DNA of 19,073 bases. It comes from JACQHJ01 sp038063075 (GTDB lineage Bacteria > Patescibacteriota > Microgenomatia > Levybacterales > UBA12049). Below the pieces are notes generated by a model that saw nothing but the letters and a program-made list of their open reading frames with translations, made no database searches and was not told the origin of the DNA. Numbering within the stretch: the stretch's first letter is position 1; each line of letters opens with the position of its first letter. A program made the position numbers and the translations under genes. The stretch covers positions 1-19,073 of the forward strand of contig JBBTVW010000062.1 of NCBI GenBank assembly GCA_038063075.1, in the 5' to 3' direction. Of the stretch, positions 7,002 to 14,340 are shown piece by piece.

Positions 7002-8192
7002 ATGTCAACACCATTAGAATCAATTAACGGAAGAACTACTAGAGCTGAATTTGGAGCTACAACAGAAGCCGATAGGTTTGAGCGTTGGTTTCACAGAGAA
7101 CATCCTACTAAATTTCCCGATGGGAAAATTGATGTAATTTTTGGAGACTTAAAAGCTGGTAATTTTTGGACCCCATTAACGCTTCTTGATGGACCAGCAA
7201 AAGGCGCCCTACAAAACCGAGATAGTGGTAGAGATGCTTTACTAAGAGATTATGAACAGTCACGGCTAGTTGCTAGAACATGGACTCTAGATACTTTTAC
7301 AAAACCTGAAAGAGATACGCTAGTTGATCTAGTCATAAACCTTGCTTTAGAACCTGAAAATATGGCAGGCCAAGGAAAACAAAGGGGACATAGTACCCTA
7401 CTTAGTCACATGGTAGATAAGCCTGGTTCTATATTTGCAGATGAGATTACTCCAGATGGTAGAAGAAGACTTATTAACGGAGCTTTTTGGGAAGAATTAG
7501 GATATGCAGTAGAAGGAGCAGCCTCGCGAGTTGAAGATATCTTAACATATCATGGATCAGAACTTGATCCAACTCTTGCAGCAAGTGGAGTATTACATCT
7601 TTATGAAAGAAACAGAAACTTAACAACCTATGCCTCTGAAAAAATAGATATTTACATGGGTGGTTTTTCAACGCAATCACTAGATACTTATCTTGGTTTT
7701 ATTGAACAAGTAAGAAGAGAAATAGCATTAGATGGAGATCCTGCTGTACCAGATAAATATATTGATCAATTAGTTACCCCTTATATTATTGCTCTTGTTG
7801 AGCCATCGTCAGATGATAACTCTGATCTTAGATTTGGACCAAAATATGATGATGAAAAAGGTGAATATGTAACGCCAACTGATAGTTATCATGCTAGATT
7901 ACAACATCCATTAGTTCAACGAGTACTTGGTAGATCTGAGGAAAGCAGAAGGGCTTTTGGGGAAAGACTCGCAGGATTATTAACTGCTGAACCAGAGATA
8001 TATGGAGATGTCACGCTTGATGTCATTGAAGCAATTGGTGGAGAAACAAGTGATAAAGTCTTACAAACTACTCTTAGTGAGGTTGGAGATTATGAAGTTG
8101 GTAATATTAAACACTTACTGCAAACATCTAACTCTGGTTTAAGAAACAGAGGCTTAGAATTATTAAGCTCAAGAAGAACACCTCAAGAATAG
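7002..8192 (+). CDS. unknown soluble protein, tandem paralogue B
   Basis: 396 residues, no recognised family. It is acidic and probably cytoplasmic, with no signal peptide or membrane span. It shares the order and spacing of several motifs with the upstream gene product (LDGP, AFWEEL, DLRF, RRAFGE), but overall identity looks low and its C-terminal third (about 325-396, GDVTLDVIEAIGGETSDKVL onwards) differs, reading like short helical repeats rather than a charged tail. It has its own promoter, so it can be transcribed apart from paralogue A. It ends 24 nt from the convergent ndk gene. A role in a CPR-specific process is a guess only; I assign no function. Confidence 0.8.
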   Translation: MSTPLESINGRTTRAEFGATTEADRFERWFHREHPTKFPDGKIDVIFGDLKAGNFWTPLTLLDGPAKGALQNRDSGRDALLRDYEQSRLVARTWTLDTFTKPERDTLVDLVINLALEPENMAGQGKQRGHSTLLSHMVDKPGSIFADEITPDGRRRLINGAFWEELGYAVEGAASRVEDILTYHGSELDPTLAASGVLHLYERNRNLTTYASEKIDIYMGGFSTQSLDTYLGFIEQVRREIALDGDPAVPDKYIDQLVTPYIIALVEPSSDDNSDLRFGPKYDDEKGEYVTPTDSYHARLQHPLVQRVLGRSEESRRAFGERLAGLLTAEPEIYGDVTLDVIEAIGGETSDKVLQTTLSEVGDYEVGNIKHLLQTSNSGLRNRGLELLSSRRTPQE

Positions 8193-8216
8193 GAAAAATA
8201 GAAATAGTTATTTTAT

Positions 8217-8768
8217 CTAGTAGCTATGGATTTCTTCAGGAGTAAACCAAAGGGTTTTTTCAAAATTAGCCTCTTCAACTGTAGCTGAGATATGAACTAT
8301 ATTTTCTACAGCTCTTTTCTCTTCATTTGCATAAGCTGCACTATCTGTTGAAAAGTCTCCTCTAATTGTTCCTGCAGGTGCATTTACAGGCATTGTAGGA
8401 CCTGCAAGATTAACTACATTTTCAACTGCATGCTTTCCCTCAACTACCATAGCAATTACTGGATGTGAGCTCATAAAGTCAAGCAACCAACCAACAACTA
8501 CTTGTCCAACTGCTGCTGGATCTTCTGTTCCAAACTCTTTTTTAACATCTTTACCATATTTTTTGTATGTATCGATTGTTTTACCACCAATTCTTTCAAC
8601 AGTTGAGGTTTTATCTATGGCATAATGCTTATCCAAAAGAGTTTTCTTTGGGACTACCATCTTCATAGCTACAATTTTAAGACCCATTCTTTCAAATCTA
8701 TGAATAATTTCACCAACTACTCCCCTTCTTACTCCATCTGGTTTAATAAGTACAATTGTTTGTTCCAT
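8217..8768 (-). CDS. ndk: nucleoside diphosphate kinase, long form
   Basis: 183 residues against about 140-150 for the common form. The family core is clear: QTIVLIKPDGVRRG at the start, HPVIAMVVEG, GTIRGDFS (133-140), and the phospho-accepting His159 in NIVHISATVEEA (the usual NxxHxSD, with SD changed to SA). The extra length lies mainly at about residues 51-90 (TSTVERIGGKTIDTYKKYGK and following) between HYA and the WLLDFM helix, an insertion of nearly 40 residues. The enzyme balances NTP pools by transferring the gamma-phosphate through His159. The start is 6 nt after the M16 peptidase stop with no Shine-Dalgarno, so it is expressed as the second gene of that operon. Confidence 0.93.
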   Translation of the reverse strand: MEQTIVLIKPDGVRRGVVGEIIHRFERMGLKIVAMKMVVPKKTLLDKHYAIDKTSTVERIGGKTIDTYKKYGKDVKKEFGTEDPAAVGQVVVGWLLDFMSSHPVIAMVVEGKHAVENVVNLAGPTMPVNAPAGTIRGDFSTDSAAYANEEKRAVENIVHISATVEEANFEKTLWFTPEEIHSY

Positions 8769-8774
8769 ATTAGA

Positions 8775-10049
8775 TTACAATTTTAACAACTTTTCAAATC
8801 TTTGTCTATCCTCAAAGTTGCCTATAATTGCAAGGTTAAGAGTTTCTGGTACAAAATACTTTTTAGCCATAGCTTCAACCTCATCTTGGGTTACTTTATC
8901 TATTTCTCTAAGTAAATCCTCAGGTGTTTCAACTTTTTCTTCTAATAACTCTTCCTGAGCGTAAAATGCAGCCACAAATCTGCTATCTTCAAGCTCTAAA
9001 ACTAGGTGGCCTTTTAGATATTCTTTAGCCTTAGCTAATTCTTCTTTAGTTATATTTGCCTTTCCATCTGCAAATTTGGAATATTGCTCAATTATTACTT
9101 GGATTCCCTCTTCTACTCTTTTTGGATCAAGACCTGCTGTAGAAACAAGGTTTCCTCCGTCTTGATAGCTTTCTGAGCCTGTTCTTACATAATAAGCAAG
9201 GCCGCGCTTTTCTCTTACTTCAGAAAATAGTCTTGAACTCATTCCTCCACCTAAAATTGAGGAAAGAACGGAAAGAGCGTGTTTTTCTGGTGAATTAATA
9301 GGAACTGTTCTAAATCCTACACCTATATGAACCTGTTCTGTTGTTTTATGTTTTATATAAAGATCTGGTTTGACCTGGTTTTCAACTAGTGGAATATATC
9401 TAACTATATCGAAACGAGGCATTTGTGCGAAATACTTCTCAACTTCTTGCTCAACTTCTTTAACATCTATGCCTCCGGCGACAACAACTGTAATGTTATG
9501 AGCGCTGTATAAGCTTTGCATGTAATCTACAAAGTCTTCTCTAGTAATAGATTTAATTACTTCTTTTCTACCTGCAATATCCCAGCCCATTGGAGTATCG
9601 CCGTACAAAAGGCTTTCATAAACATCTCCAATTTTTCTACTTGGCGTATCTTCATAAAGATTAATTTCTTCTAAAATGACTCCCCTTTCTTTTTCAATCT
9701 CAGCTTTATCAAGCTTTGAATTTTGTAACATATCTGATAAAACATCAAGGCAAAGACCAACGTGATCCTTAGAAGCTTTTACAAAAAATCCAGTTACCTC
9801 TTTACTGGTAAAAGCATTGAATTCTCCACCAATACCATCAATTAAGCTTGCAATATGCATTGCAGATGGTCTTTTGGTTGTTCCTTTAAATGCCATATGT
9901 TCTAAGAAGTGAGAGATACCATTGTTTTTAAGGGTTTCATATCTTGATCCTGCTCCAACCATTACCATAACAGTTGCAGACTCAAAAGAAGGCATTGGAA
10001 TAGTAATTAAGCGAAGGCCGTTTTGAAGAACTTTTTTGTGGTATTGCAT
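8775..10049 (-). CDS. M16 family zinc peptidase (processing-peptidase-like)
   Basis: 424 residues. The inverted zinc motif HFLEH (His47, Glu50, His51) is followed by the distal ligand Glu127/128 in VILEEINLYEDTP, as in pitrilysin/MPP peptidases (HxxEH-x74-76-E). The second half carries the R/Y substrate-binding signature (EVREKRGLAYYVRTGSESY). This is one complete two-domain half; bacterial M16B enzymes of this size act as homodimers or as catalytic and non-catalytic pairs. No signal peptide, so probably cytoplasmic. The leaderless ATG at 10049 fits the extended -10. A decayed copy of this gene's promoter and first 40 or so codons lies about 0.6 kb upstream at 10540-10638. ndk follows 6 nt downstream. 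Confidence 0.92.
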   Translation of the reverse strand: MQYHKKVLQNGLRLITIPMPSFESATVMVMVGAGSRYETLKNNGISHFLEHMAFKGTTKRPSAMHIASLIDGIGGEFNAFTSKEVTGFFVKASKDHVGLCLDVLSDMLQNSKLDKAEIEKERGVILEEINLYEDTPSRKIGDVYESLLYGDTPMGWDIAGRKEVIKSITREDFVDYMQSLYSAHNITVVVAGGIDVKEVEQEVEKYFAQMPRFDIVRYIPLVENQVKPDLYIKHKTTEQVHIGVGFRTVPINSPEKHALSVLSSILGGGMSSRLFSEVREKRGLAYYVRTGSESYQDGGNLVSTAGLDPKRVEEGIQVIIEQYSKFADGKANITKEELAKAKEYLKGHLVLELEDSRFVAAFYAQEELLEEKVETPEDLLREIDKVTQDEVEAMAKKYFVPETLNLAIIGNFEDRQRFEKLLKL

Positions 10050-10055
10050 GCAGAG

Positions 10056-10064
10056 ATTATACCA
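10056..10064 (-). promoter_or_regulatory. extended -10 promoter of the M16-ndk operon
   Basis: On the minus strand TGgTATAAT (10064-10056), a perfect hexamer with a TGn extension; the ATG A at 10049 is 7 nt further, predicting a leaderless mRNA. The -35 region is weak (TTTAAA at 10084-10079). Confidence 0.65.
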
Positions 10065-10083
10065 GGAATTAAGGAGATTTTAA

Positions 10084-10116
10084 AGGATAAAAATATCCTC
10101 AAATTAGTATTTTGAG
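10084..10116 (-). terminator. two small hairpins downstream of the antitoxin gene
   Basis: Reading the minus strand, CTCAAA/TTTGAG (10116-10111 with 10103-10098) is followed by AGGATA/TATCCT (10099-10094 with 10089-10084) and an AT-rich run beginning TTTAAAA. Short, AT-rich stems make this a weak terminator at best; it does separate the antitoxin gene from the M16 promoter. Confidence 0.3.
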
Positions 10117-10120
10117 ATTT

Positions 10121-10381
10121 TTAAGACAAAGCTCCCCTTTTAATATAATCTTTAATTAAAGATTGATAAGGCACATTAATTTCATTAGCTTTCTCCTTGA
10201 CCCTGTTTAAAAGATATTCCGGTATCCTAATGGATATGGAACGGGAGGTAGGCTTTAAATTAGGAAAACTAACTCTTTCAAAGTTAGAAGAATCGAAATA
10301 CTCTGACAAATCTAAATTTGCCCAAAATTCCCGTTCTTTATCCTCATTTTTAAATTTTGGAATATTAAGTTGTTTCTTCAT
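10121..10381 (-). CDS. CopG/BrnA-type ribbon-helix-helix antitoxin
   Basis: 86 residues. The N-terminus (IPKFKNEDKEREFWANLDLS, then EYFDSSNFERVSFPNLKPT) is the conserved lead of the CopG antitoxin family found with BrnT toxins. Residues 47-83 form a ribbon-helix-helix (SRSISIRIPEYLLNRVKEKA and onwards). Such proteins neutralise an RNase toxin and repress their own operon. The cognate toxin, normally encoded just upstream and overlapping, survives only as a 3' fragment, so this looks like an orphan antitoxin. The start has an AAAGGAGG Shine-Dalgarno 9-10 nt upstream, the only strong one I found in the window. That sequence also encodes part of the toxin fragment. It could be expressed only if a promoter remains upstream; I see no convincing one. 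Confidence 0.9.
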   Translation of the reverse strand: MKKQLNIPKFKNEDKEREFWANLDLSEYFDSSNFERVSFPNLKPTSRSISIRIPEYLLNRVKEKANEINVPYQSLIKDYIKRGALS

Positions 10382-10529
10382 ATAAGTACACCTCCTTTTT
10401 ATTTATATCCCTAGCTGATATTATTCTTAATTTATAATCTCTTTGGGTAAAAACAAAATACAAAAGCCTATTCCTTTTTGTCTTACCAAGTATTATAAAC
10501 CTTTCTTCTTGTGAAATCTAAATTTCTAC
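10365..10529 (-). pseudogene. BrnT-type toxin, truncated 3' remnant
   Basis: The frame reads EERFIILGKTKRNRLLYFVF, then TQRDYKLRIISARDINKKEV, and ends at a TAA at 10367-10365, overlapping the antitoxin ATG by 17 nt as in intact brnT-brnA pairs. This is the C-terminal half of the BrnT RNase fold (the ERF..LG and RIISAR strands). It is blocked upstream by an in-frame TAG at 10520-10518, and the N-terminal 40 or so residues are missing. About 47 codons remain, with no plausible start. The DNA just upstream is instead similar to the 5' end of the M16 gene, so the toxin seems to have been cut by a rearrangement. Confidence 0.8.
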
Positions 10530-10539
10530 ATTTTTTGTG

Positions 10540-10638
10540 GGGCATTAACACTCAAAAGATTAAGAAGACATTGGAATAGTAATTAAGCAAAAACCATTTC
10601 AAAGAAGTTTCTTGTTCTATTACGCAACTGGGATTATG
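10540..10638 (-). pseudogene. decayed duplicate of the M16 peptidase promoter and 5' end
   Basis: On the minus strand this stretch aligns with the M16 start region. A 20-nt block is identical (10569-10588 here, 9993-10012 in the intact gene), encoding LITIPM. Similarity continues on both sides, upstream through the start region to CATAAT (10638-10633) aligned with the intact TATAAT at 10061-10056, and downstream through TTTTGAGT. The copy has lost its ATG, carries indels and stops, and ends near the BrnT remnant. It is a relic of a duplicated M16 gene, tandem before the toxin-antitoxin segment came to lie between. Confidence 0.72.
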
Positions 10639-10668
10639 TTAAAGATTATTGAGACCTGAATAAGAGAA

Positions 10669-11346
10669 CTATCTAATTATTCCCCTCGTAGTTATTCCCG
10701 CAGTTCTACCTAATTCAAGGCTCGTATTTCTTAAAAATGTTCCGACAAATAAAGAACCGGCAAAGTTAGTTTCTGGATCAACTACTGCGTCAGTTAAATC
10801 AGTTCTAATAAACCTACATCCCATAAGTCTTGCTCCACTTAAATCTACTCCAGCAAATAAACCATCAGTGAAATTAGCTCCTCTAAGATCAGCTCCTCTG
10901 AAAATTGTATTTACACCAATAGCAGCAGTAAGATTTGCTGAATGTAAATTTGATCCACTAAAATCAGAATCAGTAATAATTATTTTTTCAAGATTTGCTC
11001 CTGGAAGATATAAATCACTAAGAAGTTTTCCATTAAAATCAAGCATTGATAAATCAAGAGATACCTCACTTGTTTCTCTCATTTGCTTTAAGATATCAAA
11101 AAATCTTCTGATTGTTTGAGCTCCACCTCTAAAAAGAAACCTGTCCACAGCATCCTGCCTCAAAGCAGTGCTTTCAAGATATTCATCACGAGTTAATCCT
11201 TGGGTAGATTTACTTAAAAGAGCTATCACCTCAGCTAATTCCTTATCTGTTACAGCTACCCTAGGAACTTCAGGCCTAATTAATCCTGAATCTCCTGATG
11301 TAATTCTACGAGAACCTTTCTTTCCTGGATCACCTTCGTTTGCCAT
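10669..11346 (-). CDS. pentapeptide-repeat protein
   Basis: 225 residues from the ATG at 11346 (MANEGDPGKKGSRR). The first 95 residues are a charged tail plus a helical segment (DKELAEVIALLSKSTQGLTR). From about residue 96 to 205 the protein has pentapeptide repeats of A(D/N)LXX type: LDLSMLDFNG, ANLEK, SDFSGSNLHSANL, ADLRGANFTD, VDLSGARLMG, TDLTDA, which fold into a right-handed quadrilateral beta-helix. Function is not predictable from the repeats, though some relatives mimic DNA or protect gyrase. No signal peptide is visible. The frame stays open to 11412, but that extension overlaps the argS end and contains the promoter, so I reject the longer start. Confidence 0.85.
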   Translation of the reverse strand: MANEGDPGKKGSRRITSGDSGLIRPEVPRVAVTDKELAEVIALLSKSTQGLTRDEYLESTALRQDAVDRFLFRGGAQTIRRFFDILKQMRETSEVSLDLSMLDFNGKLLSDLYLPGANLEKIIITDSDFSGSNLHSANLTAAIGVNTIFRGADLRGANFTDGLFAGVDLSGARLMGCRFIRTDLTDAVVDPETNFAGSLFVGTFLRNTSLELGRTAGITTRGIIR

Positions 11347-11353
11347 TTGCGGG

Positions 11354-11382
11354 ATTGTACCAAATACTAATATATTTGTCAA
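11354..11382 (-). promoter_or_regulatory. near-consensus promoter of the pentapeptide gene
   Basis: On the minus strand a perfect TTGACA (11382-11377), 17-bp spacer and extended -10 TGg-TACAAT (hexamer 11359-11354). The ATG A at 11346 is 8 nt past the -10 box. This fixes the start codon and shows the gene is not simply read through from argS. Confidence 0.75.
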
Positions 11383-11392
11383 ACTATGGGAC

Positions 11393-13024
11393 TTACATGC
11401 TTTCTGGTGCATTTACTCCAAGAATACCTAATGTATTTTTAAGAGTAATTTGAGTTGCCCTAAGAAGAGCTAACCTTGCTTTTGTTATCTCTATATCTTT
11501 TGAAAGTACTCTTTGGGCTTCATAGAATTTATGGAATAGATTTGCAATTTCTAGGGCATAAGTACAAAAACTATTTACTTCTAAAGTATTACTTACCTTT
11601 TCTACTAAATTTGGCAGGGCTATTAAGGTCCTTATTAAATCCATTTCTTCTTTTTGAGTAAGTAGGGATAAATCTGGATTTTCAACACTCTCTTCACTCT
11701 TTTTAAATACACTACAAATCCTTGAATAAGCGTATTGAATATAGAAAACTGGATTATCAGCCGCTTTTTTCTTAGCAAGTTCAAGATCAAAATCCATATG
11801 AGTTTGAGATCTTGGCATAAGAAGGAAGAATCTAAAAGCATCTTTTCCTACTTCATCTAAAACTTCTCTGGCAGTTACAAAAGTTCCTGCACGCTTACTC
11901 ATTTTTATTACCTCTTCTCCCCTTTTTAGCCTTATCCATTGATATAAGACAACTTTAAGATTTTGGGGATCAAAACCAAAAGCTTTAACAATTGCCAAAA
12001 GTCTTGGGACATGACCACTGTGATTTGCTCCTAAAACGTCAATTACTAAGTCATTTGCGCTCATTTTTTCATTGTGATAAACAATATCTGAAGCAAAATA
12101 GGTAAATTCACCATTTGATTTTCTAACTACTGTTTCCCTATCCTTTAAGAATTCATCATTTGGAGCAAACCACAAAGCTCCTTCATTTTCCTTTAGAGAA
12201 TTGGTAATTTTAGGAAGAATACTTTCAACTTCTTTTCTTAAATCTGATTCTTTCCTGATCTTATCAAAACTAATACCCATATCCTTGCAGTCCTTAAGAA
12301 TCTCCAAAAGCATTATTTCAACTGCAATTTCTCCTGCTTTTTGGATAAACTCTTCTTGGGATAGATCATCATGTTTATCCATTTGTTCTTTAACCATTTC
12401 AGATAATTCTGCTACGTATTCACCTTGATATTGAATCTCGTAGCCTTCTTTTATCTGATCTGGATGAATTTTAAAATAAATTGCTTCCCCTAACTTATCA
12501 ACCTGGCCACCAACGTTATTATGTAAATAGTCTCTTGTAACCTCGTAACCAGCTTTAGTAAAGACATTTGCAATCGTATCTCCCAAAGGTCCTCCTCTTG
12601 CGTTTCCTATATGCAGAGGTCCTGTTGGATTTGCAGAAACAAATTCAACGCTTACTTTTTTACCTTTACCAAGATCCAGTAAGCCAAAATCACTTCCTAA
12701 AGCTATAATTTCATTTAATTTTGAAGCTAGATAACTTTTTGAAAAATAAAAGTTAATAAAACCAGGCTCAACTACTTCAATTTTTGCAAAATCTTTTTTT
12801 AAATCACTTAGTTTTTCTAAGCTTTCTAATAGGTTATTTGCTATTTCCATTGGCGGTTTTTTAAGGTCTTTTGCCAAAACCAAGGAAATATTTGAGGCTA
12901 AATCTCCGTGTGATTTTTCTTTTGGGGTTTCTATTAAAAAGTTTACCTCATTTACACCTAATTCTAAGGCTAAATCATGTAAAATTGAGTAAATTTTTTC
13001 GTTAGCGTTTTTTAGCATTTCCAT
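11393..13024 (-). CDS. argS: arginyl-tRNA synthetase
   Basis: 543 residues from the chosen ATG (MEMLKNANEKIYSILHDLAL). Class I synthetase: an N-terminal Add-1 domain for the tRNA D-loop (about 1-110); the HIGH-type motif HIGN at about 138-141 in SANPTGPLHIGNARGG; the KMSKS-type motif in VIKMSKRAGTFV; and a C-terminal DALR anticodon domain (about 425-543). It charges tRNA-Arg, including the CCU isoacceptor encoded at 3611-3682. The frame extends to 13066, but the extra 14 residues (Cys- and Gln-rich) do not fit the family; the second ATG, two codons further in, is also possible. It is divergent from the small membrane protein gene. No Shine-Dalgarno or clear promoter was assigned. Confidence 0.95.
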   Translation of the reverse strand: MEMLKNANEKIYSILHDLALELGVNEVNFLIETPKEKSHGDLASNISLVLAKDLKKPPMEIANNLLESLEKLSDLKKDFAKIEVVEPGFINFYFSKSYLASKLNEIIALGSDFGLLDLGKGKKVSVEFVSANPTGPLHIGNARGGPLGDTIANVFTKAGYEVTRDYLHNNVGGQVDKLGEAIYFKIHPDQIKEGYEIQYQGEYVAELSEMVKEQMDKHDDLSQEEFIQKAGEIAVEIMLLEILKDCKDMGISFDKIRKESDLRKEVESILPKITNSLKENEGALWFAPNDEFLKDRETVVRKSNGEFTYFASDIVYHNEKMSANDLVIDVLGANHSGHVPRLLAIVKAFGFDPQNLKVVLYQWIRLKRGEEVIKMSKRAGTFVTAREVLDEVGKDAFRFFLLMPRSQTHMDFDLELAKKKAADNPVFYIQYAYSRICSVFKKSEESVENPDLSLLTQKEEMDLIRTLIALPNLVEKVSNTLEVNSFCTYALEIANLFHKFYEAQRVLSKDIEITKARLALLRATQITLKNTLGILGVNAPESM

Positions 13025-13127
13025 TATTTTATCACATTCAAATGAACAAGTTTGCTGCACTTGCATTGAGATCTAATATCATATAAGATATATTCTGTAC
13101 TATAAGACTTAAGGTCTGATAGACAAT

Positions 13128-13484
13128 ATGACAGGTTTATTTACATTTTTATTTTCGATTTGGCTAGGATACATTGTTTTCCTTATTTTCTCTCATCCAG
13201 AAAAAAAGAAACATAAGGTTCCGCAGGTACGTTTGTGGAGAATTGAACTTCTCCCTAATATTAGAATTCATTCAAAAAGCAAGACTTATCATATTCACCA
13301 TTGGGTAATTCTCTCAATGTTAACTGCTATTACCCTTATTAACTATGAAGGATTTCAATATATAACAATTGTAAAAGGTATGGCAATCGGTGGAATAATT
13401 CAAGGACTTAGATATCCAGATAGATTTCAATTTAGACACCACAAAAAAGGCACACCAAACTATAATAAAGCTAGAAAAGGTTAA
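13128..13484 (+). CDS. small membrane protein with HIHHW motif
   Basis: 118 residues; family not recognised with certainty. Residues 3-22 form a transmembrane helix, followed by a basic loop (HPEKKKHK), then RIELLPNIRIHSKSKTYHIH, a second hydrophobic segment (about 59-75), a weaker third (80-95) and a basic His-rich tail (RFQFRHHKKGTPNYNKARKG). The HIHHW cluster (55-59) and GGIIQGLRYPDRF (88-100) look conserved and could bind a metal or lie at an active site; this is inference. It is divergent from argS, with a possible TTGCAT (13061-13066) and TAAGAT (13084-13089) pair upstream, and it converges on comEC(C) with only 4 nt between the stop codons. Confidence 0.72.
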   Translation: MTGLFTFLFSIWLGYIVFLIFSHPEKKKHKVPQVRLWRIELLPNIRIHSKSKTYHIHHWVILSMLTAITLINYEGFQYITIVKGMAIGGIIQGLRYPDRFQFRHHKKGTPNYNKARKG

Positions 13485-13488
13485 TAAA

Positions 13489-14340
13489 CTAATTACTTAG
13501 CCAAAAAGTTTCTCCATTAGATACTACTTCTATTTCCCCTACTTTATCTGTTCTTAAGGTTTTTATCTTATATTTAGCCAGTAAGCTTAAGATAAAAGTC
13601 GTTGGATGACCATACCTATTCTTACTTCCTACTGAAATAACCGAAAGACTAGGCTTTAAAGTACTTATAAAAGATTCACTTACCCCAGTTTTTGACCCAT
13701 GGTGAGGCAACATAAGCACGTCTACATCACTTATTAAGCCTAAAAGCCTATCTTGTACGCTAAACCCAGCATCGCCTGTTAAAAGAGCCTGAAAATCACC
13801 AAAGCTAACTAACTGCACAACCGATAACTCGTTTACCTTTGCAATATTATTAAATTCTGTAAAAGCACTTTCTCTTGGCCAATAAATATTCGATACTACC
13901 CCATCACCAAAATCGATCTTGTCATTTTGATATACATACCTTGGCTTTAATCCTTCATTCTTTATAGCTTCAACCAATCTTTTATATATTCCAGTCTCTT
14001 TTAACGTATTAGATGTAACAAAATGTAAAACAGTATATCTTTCTAGTACAGATACCAGGCCTGTTATGTGGTCAGCATCAGGATGAGTTGCAACCATTAA
14101 ATCAATTGTTCTGTCCCAAAAAGGCATATGCTTTGTTAAACAATCAAGTACTTTATCATTTGGACCACCATCAACCAAGACGTCTTTGCCATTTGGTGTT
14201 TTAATATAAATTGCATCTCCCTGCCCCACATCACAGTAAACAAGATGTAAATTTTTATCATCTGTTGAAAAATCTTGGAAAAGAAAGATTCCAAGAAGAA
14301 AAAATAAACTAATTAATAAATAAGTAATATGTTTTTTCAT
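13489..14340 (-). CDS. ComEC C-terminal metallo-beta-lactamase-fold protein (split ComEC)
   Basis: 283 residues. A short N-terminal hydrophobic segment (4-21) precedes a metallo-beta-lactamase fold: LVYCDVGQGDAIYIKTPNGK (33-52), metal motif THPDADH (85-91), TGDA (187-190) and HHGSKTG (212-218). This is the arrangement of the ComEC/Rec2 C-terminal domain, thought to act on the incoming non-transforming strand. In most bacteria this domain is fused to the ComEC channel; here it is a separate gene whose ATG overlaps the stop of the channel gene by 4 nt (14337-14340). The added membrane segment would put the enzyme back on the outer face next to the channel. It is the last gene of the leuS-competence operon. 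Confidence 0.88.
   Translation of the reverse strand: MKKHITYLLISLFFLLGIFLFQDFSTDDKNLHLVYCDVGQGDAIYIKTPNGKDVLVDGGPNDKVLDCLTKHMPFWDRTIDLMVATHPDADHITGLVSVLERYTVLHFVTSNTLKETGIYKRLVEAIKNEGLKPRYVYQNDKIDFGDGVVSNIYWPRESAFTEFNNIAKVNELSVVQLVSFGDFQALLTGDAGFSVQDRLLGLISDVDVLMLPHHGSKTGVSESFISTLKPSLSVISVGSKNRYGHPTTFILSLLAKYKIKTLRTDKVGEIEVVSNGETFWLSN

Noticed and set aside
8193..8216. AAAATA/TATTTT inverted repeat between the convergent paralogue B and ndk genes
   Set aside because: Six A-T pairs only and no distinct U-run; expected by chance in such AT-rich DNA, so not called a terminator.
11153..11164. Third copy of the leader motif (TCCTGCCTCAAA) on the plus strand
   Set aside because: It lies antisense inside the pentapeptide gene with no start codon or promoter nearby, so it is probably a chance match to Leu-Arg-Gln-Asp codons.
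11347..11412. Upstream extension of the pentapeptide gene overlapping the end of argS
   Set aside because: The extension contains a near-consensus promoter and would begin inside argS; the ATG at 11346 fits the promoter.
13025..13066. Fourteen-residue N-terminal extension of ArgS
   Set aside because: It is unlike ArgS N-termini and rich in Cys and Gln; the ATG at 13024 gives the normal family start.
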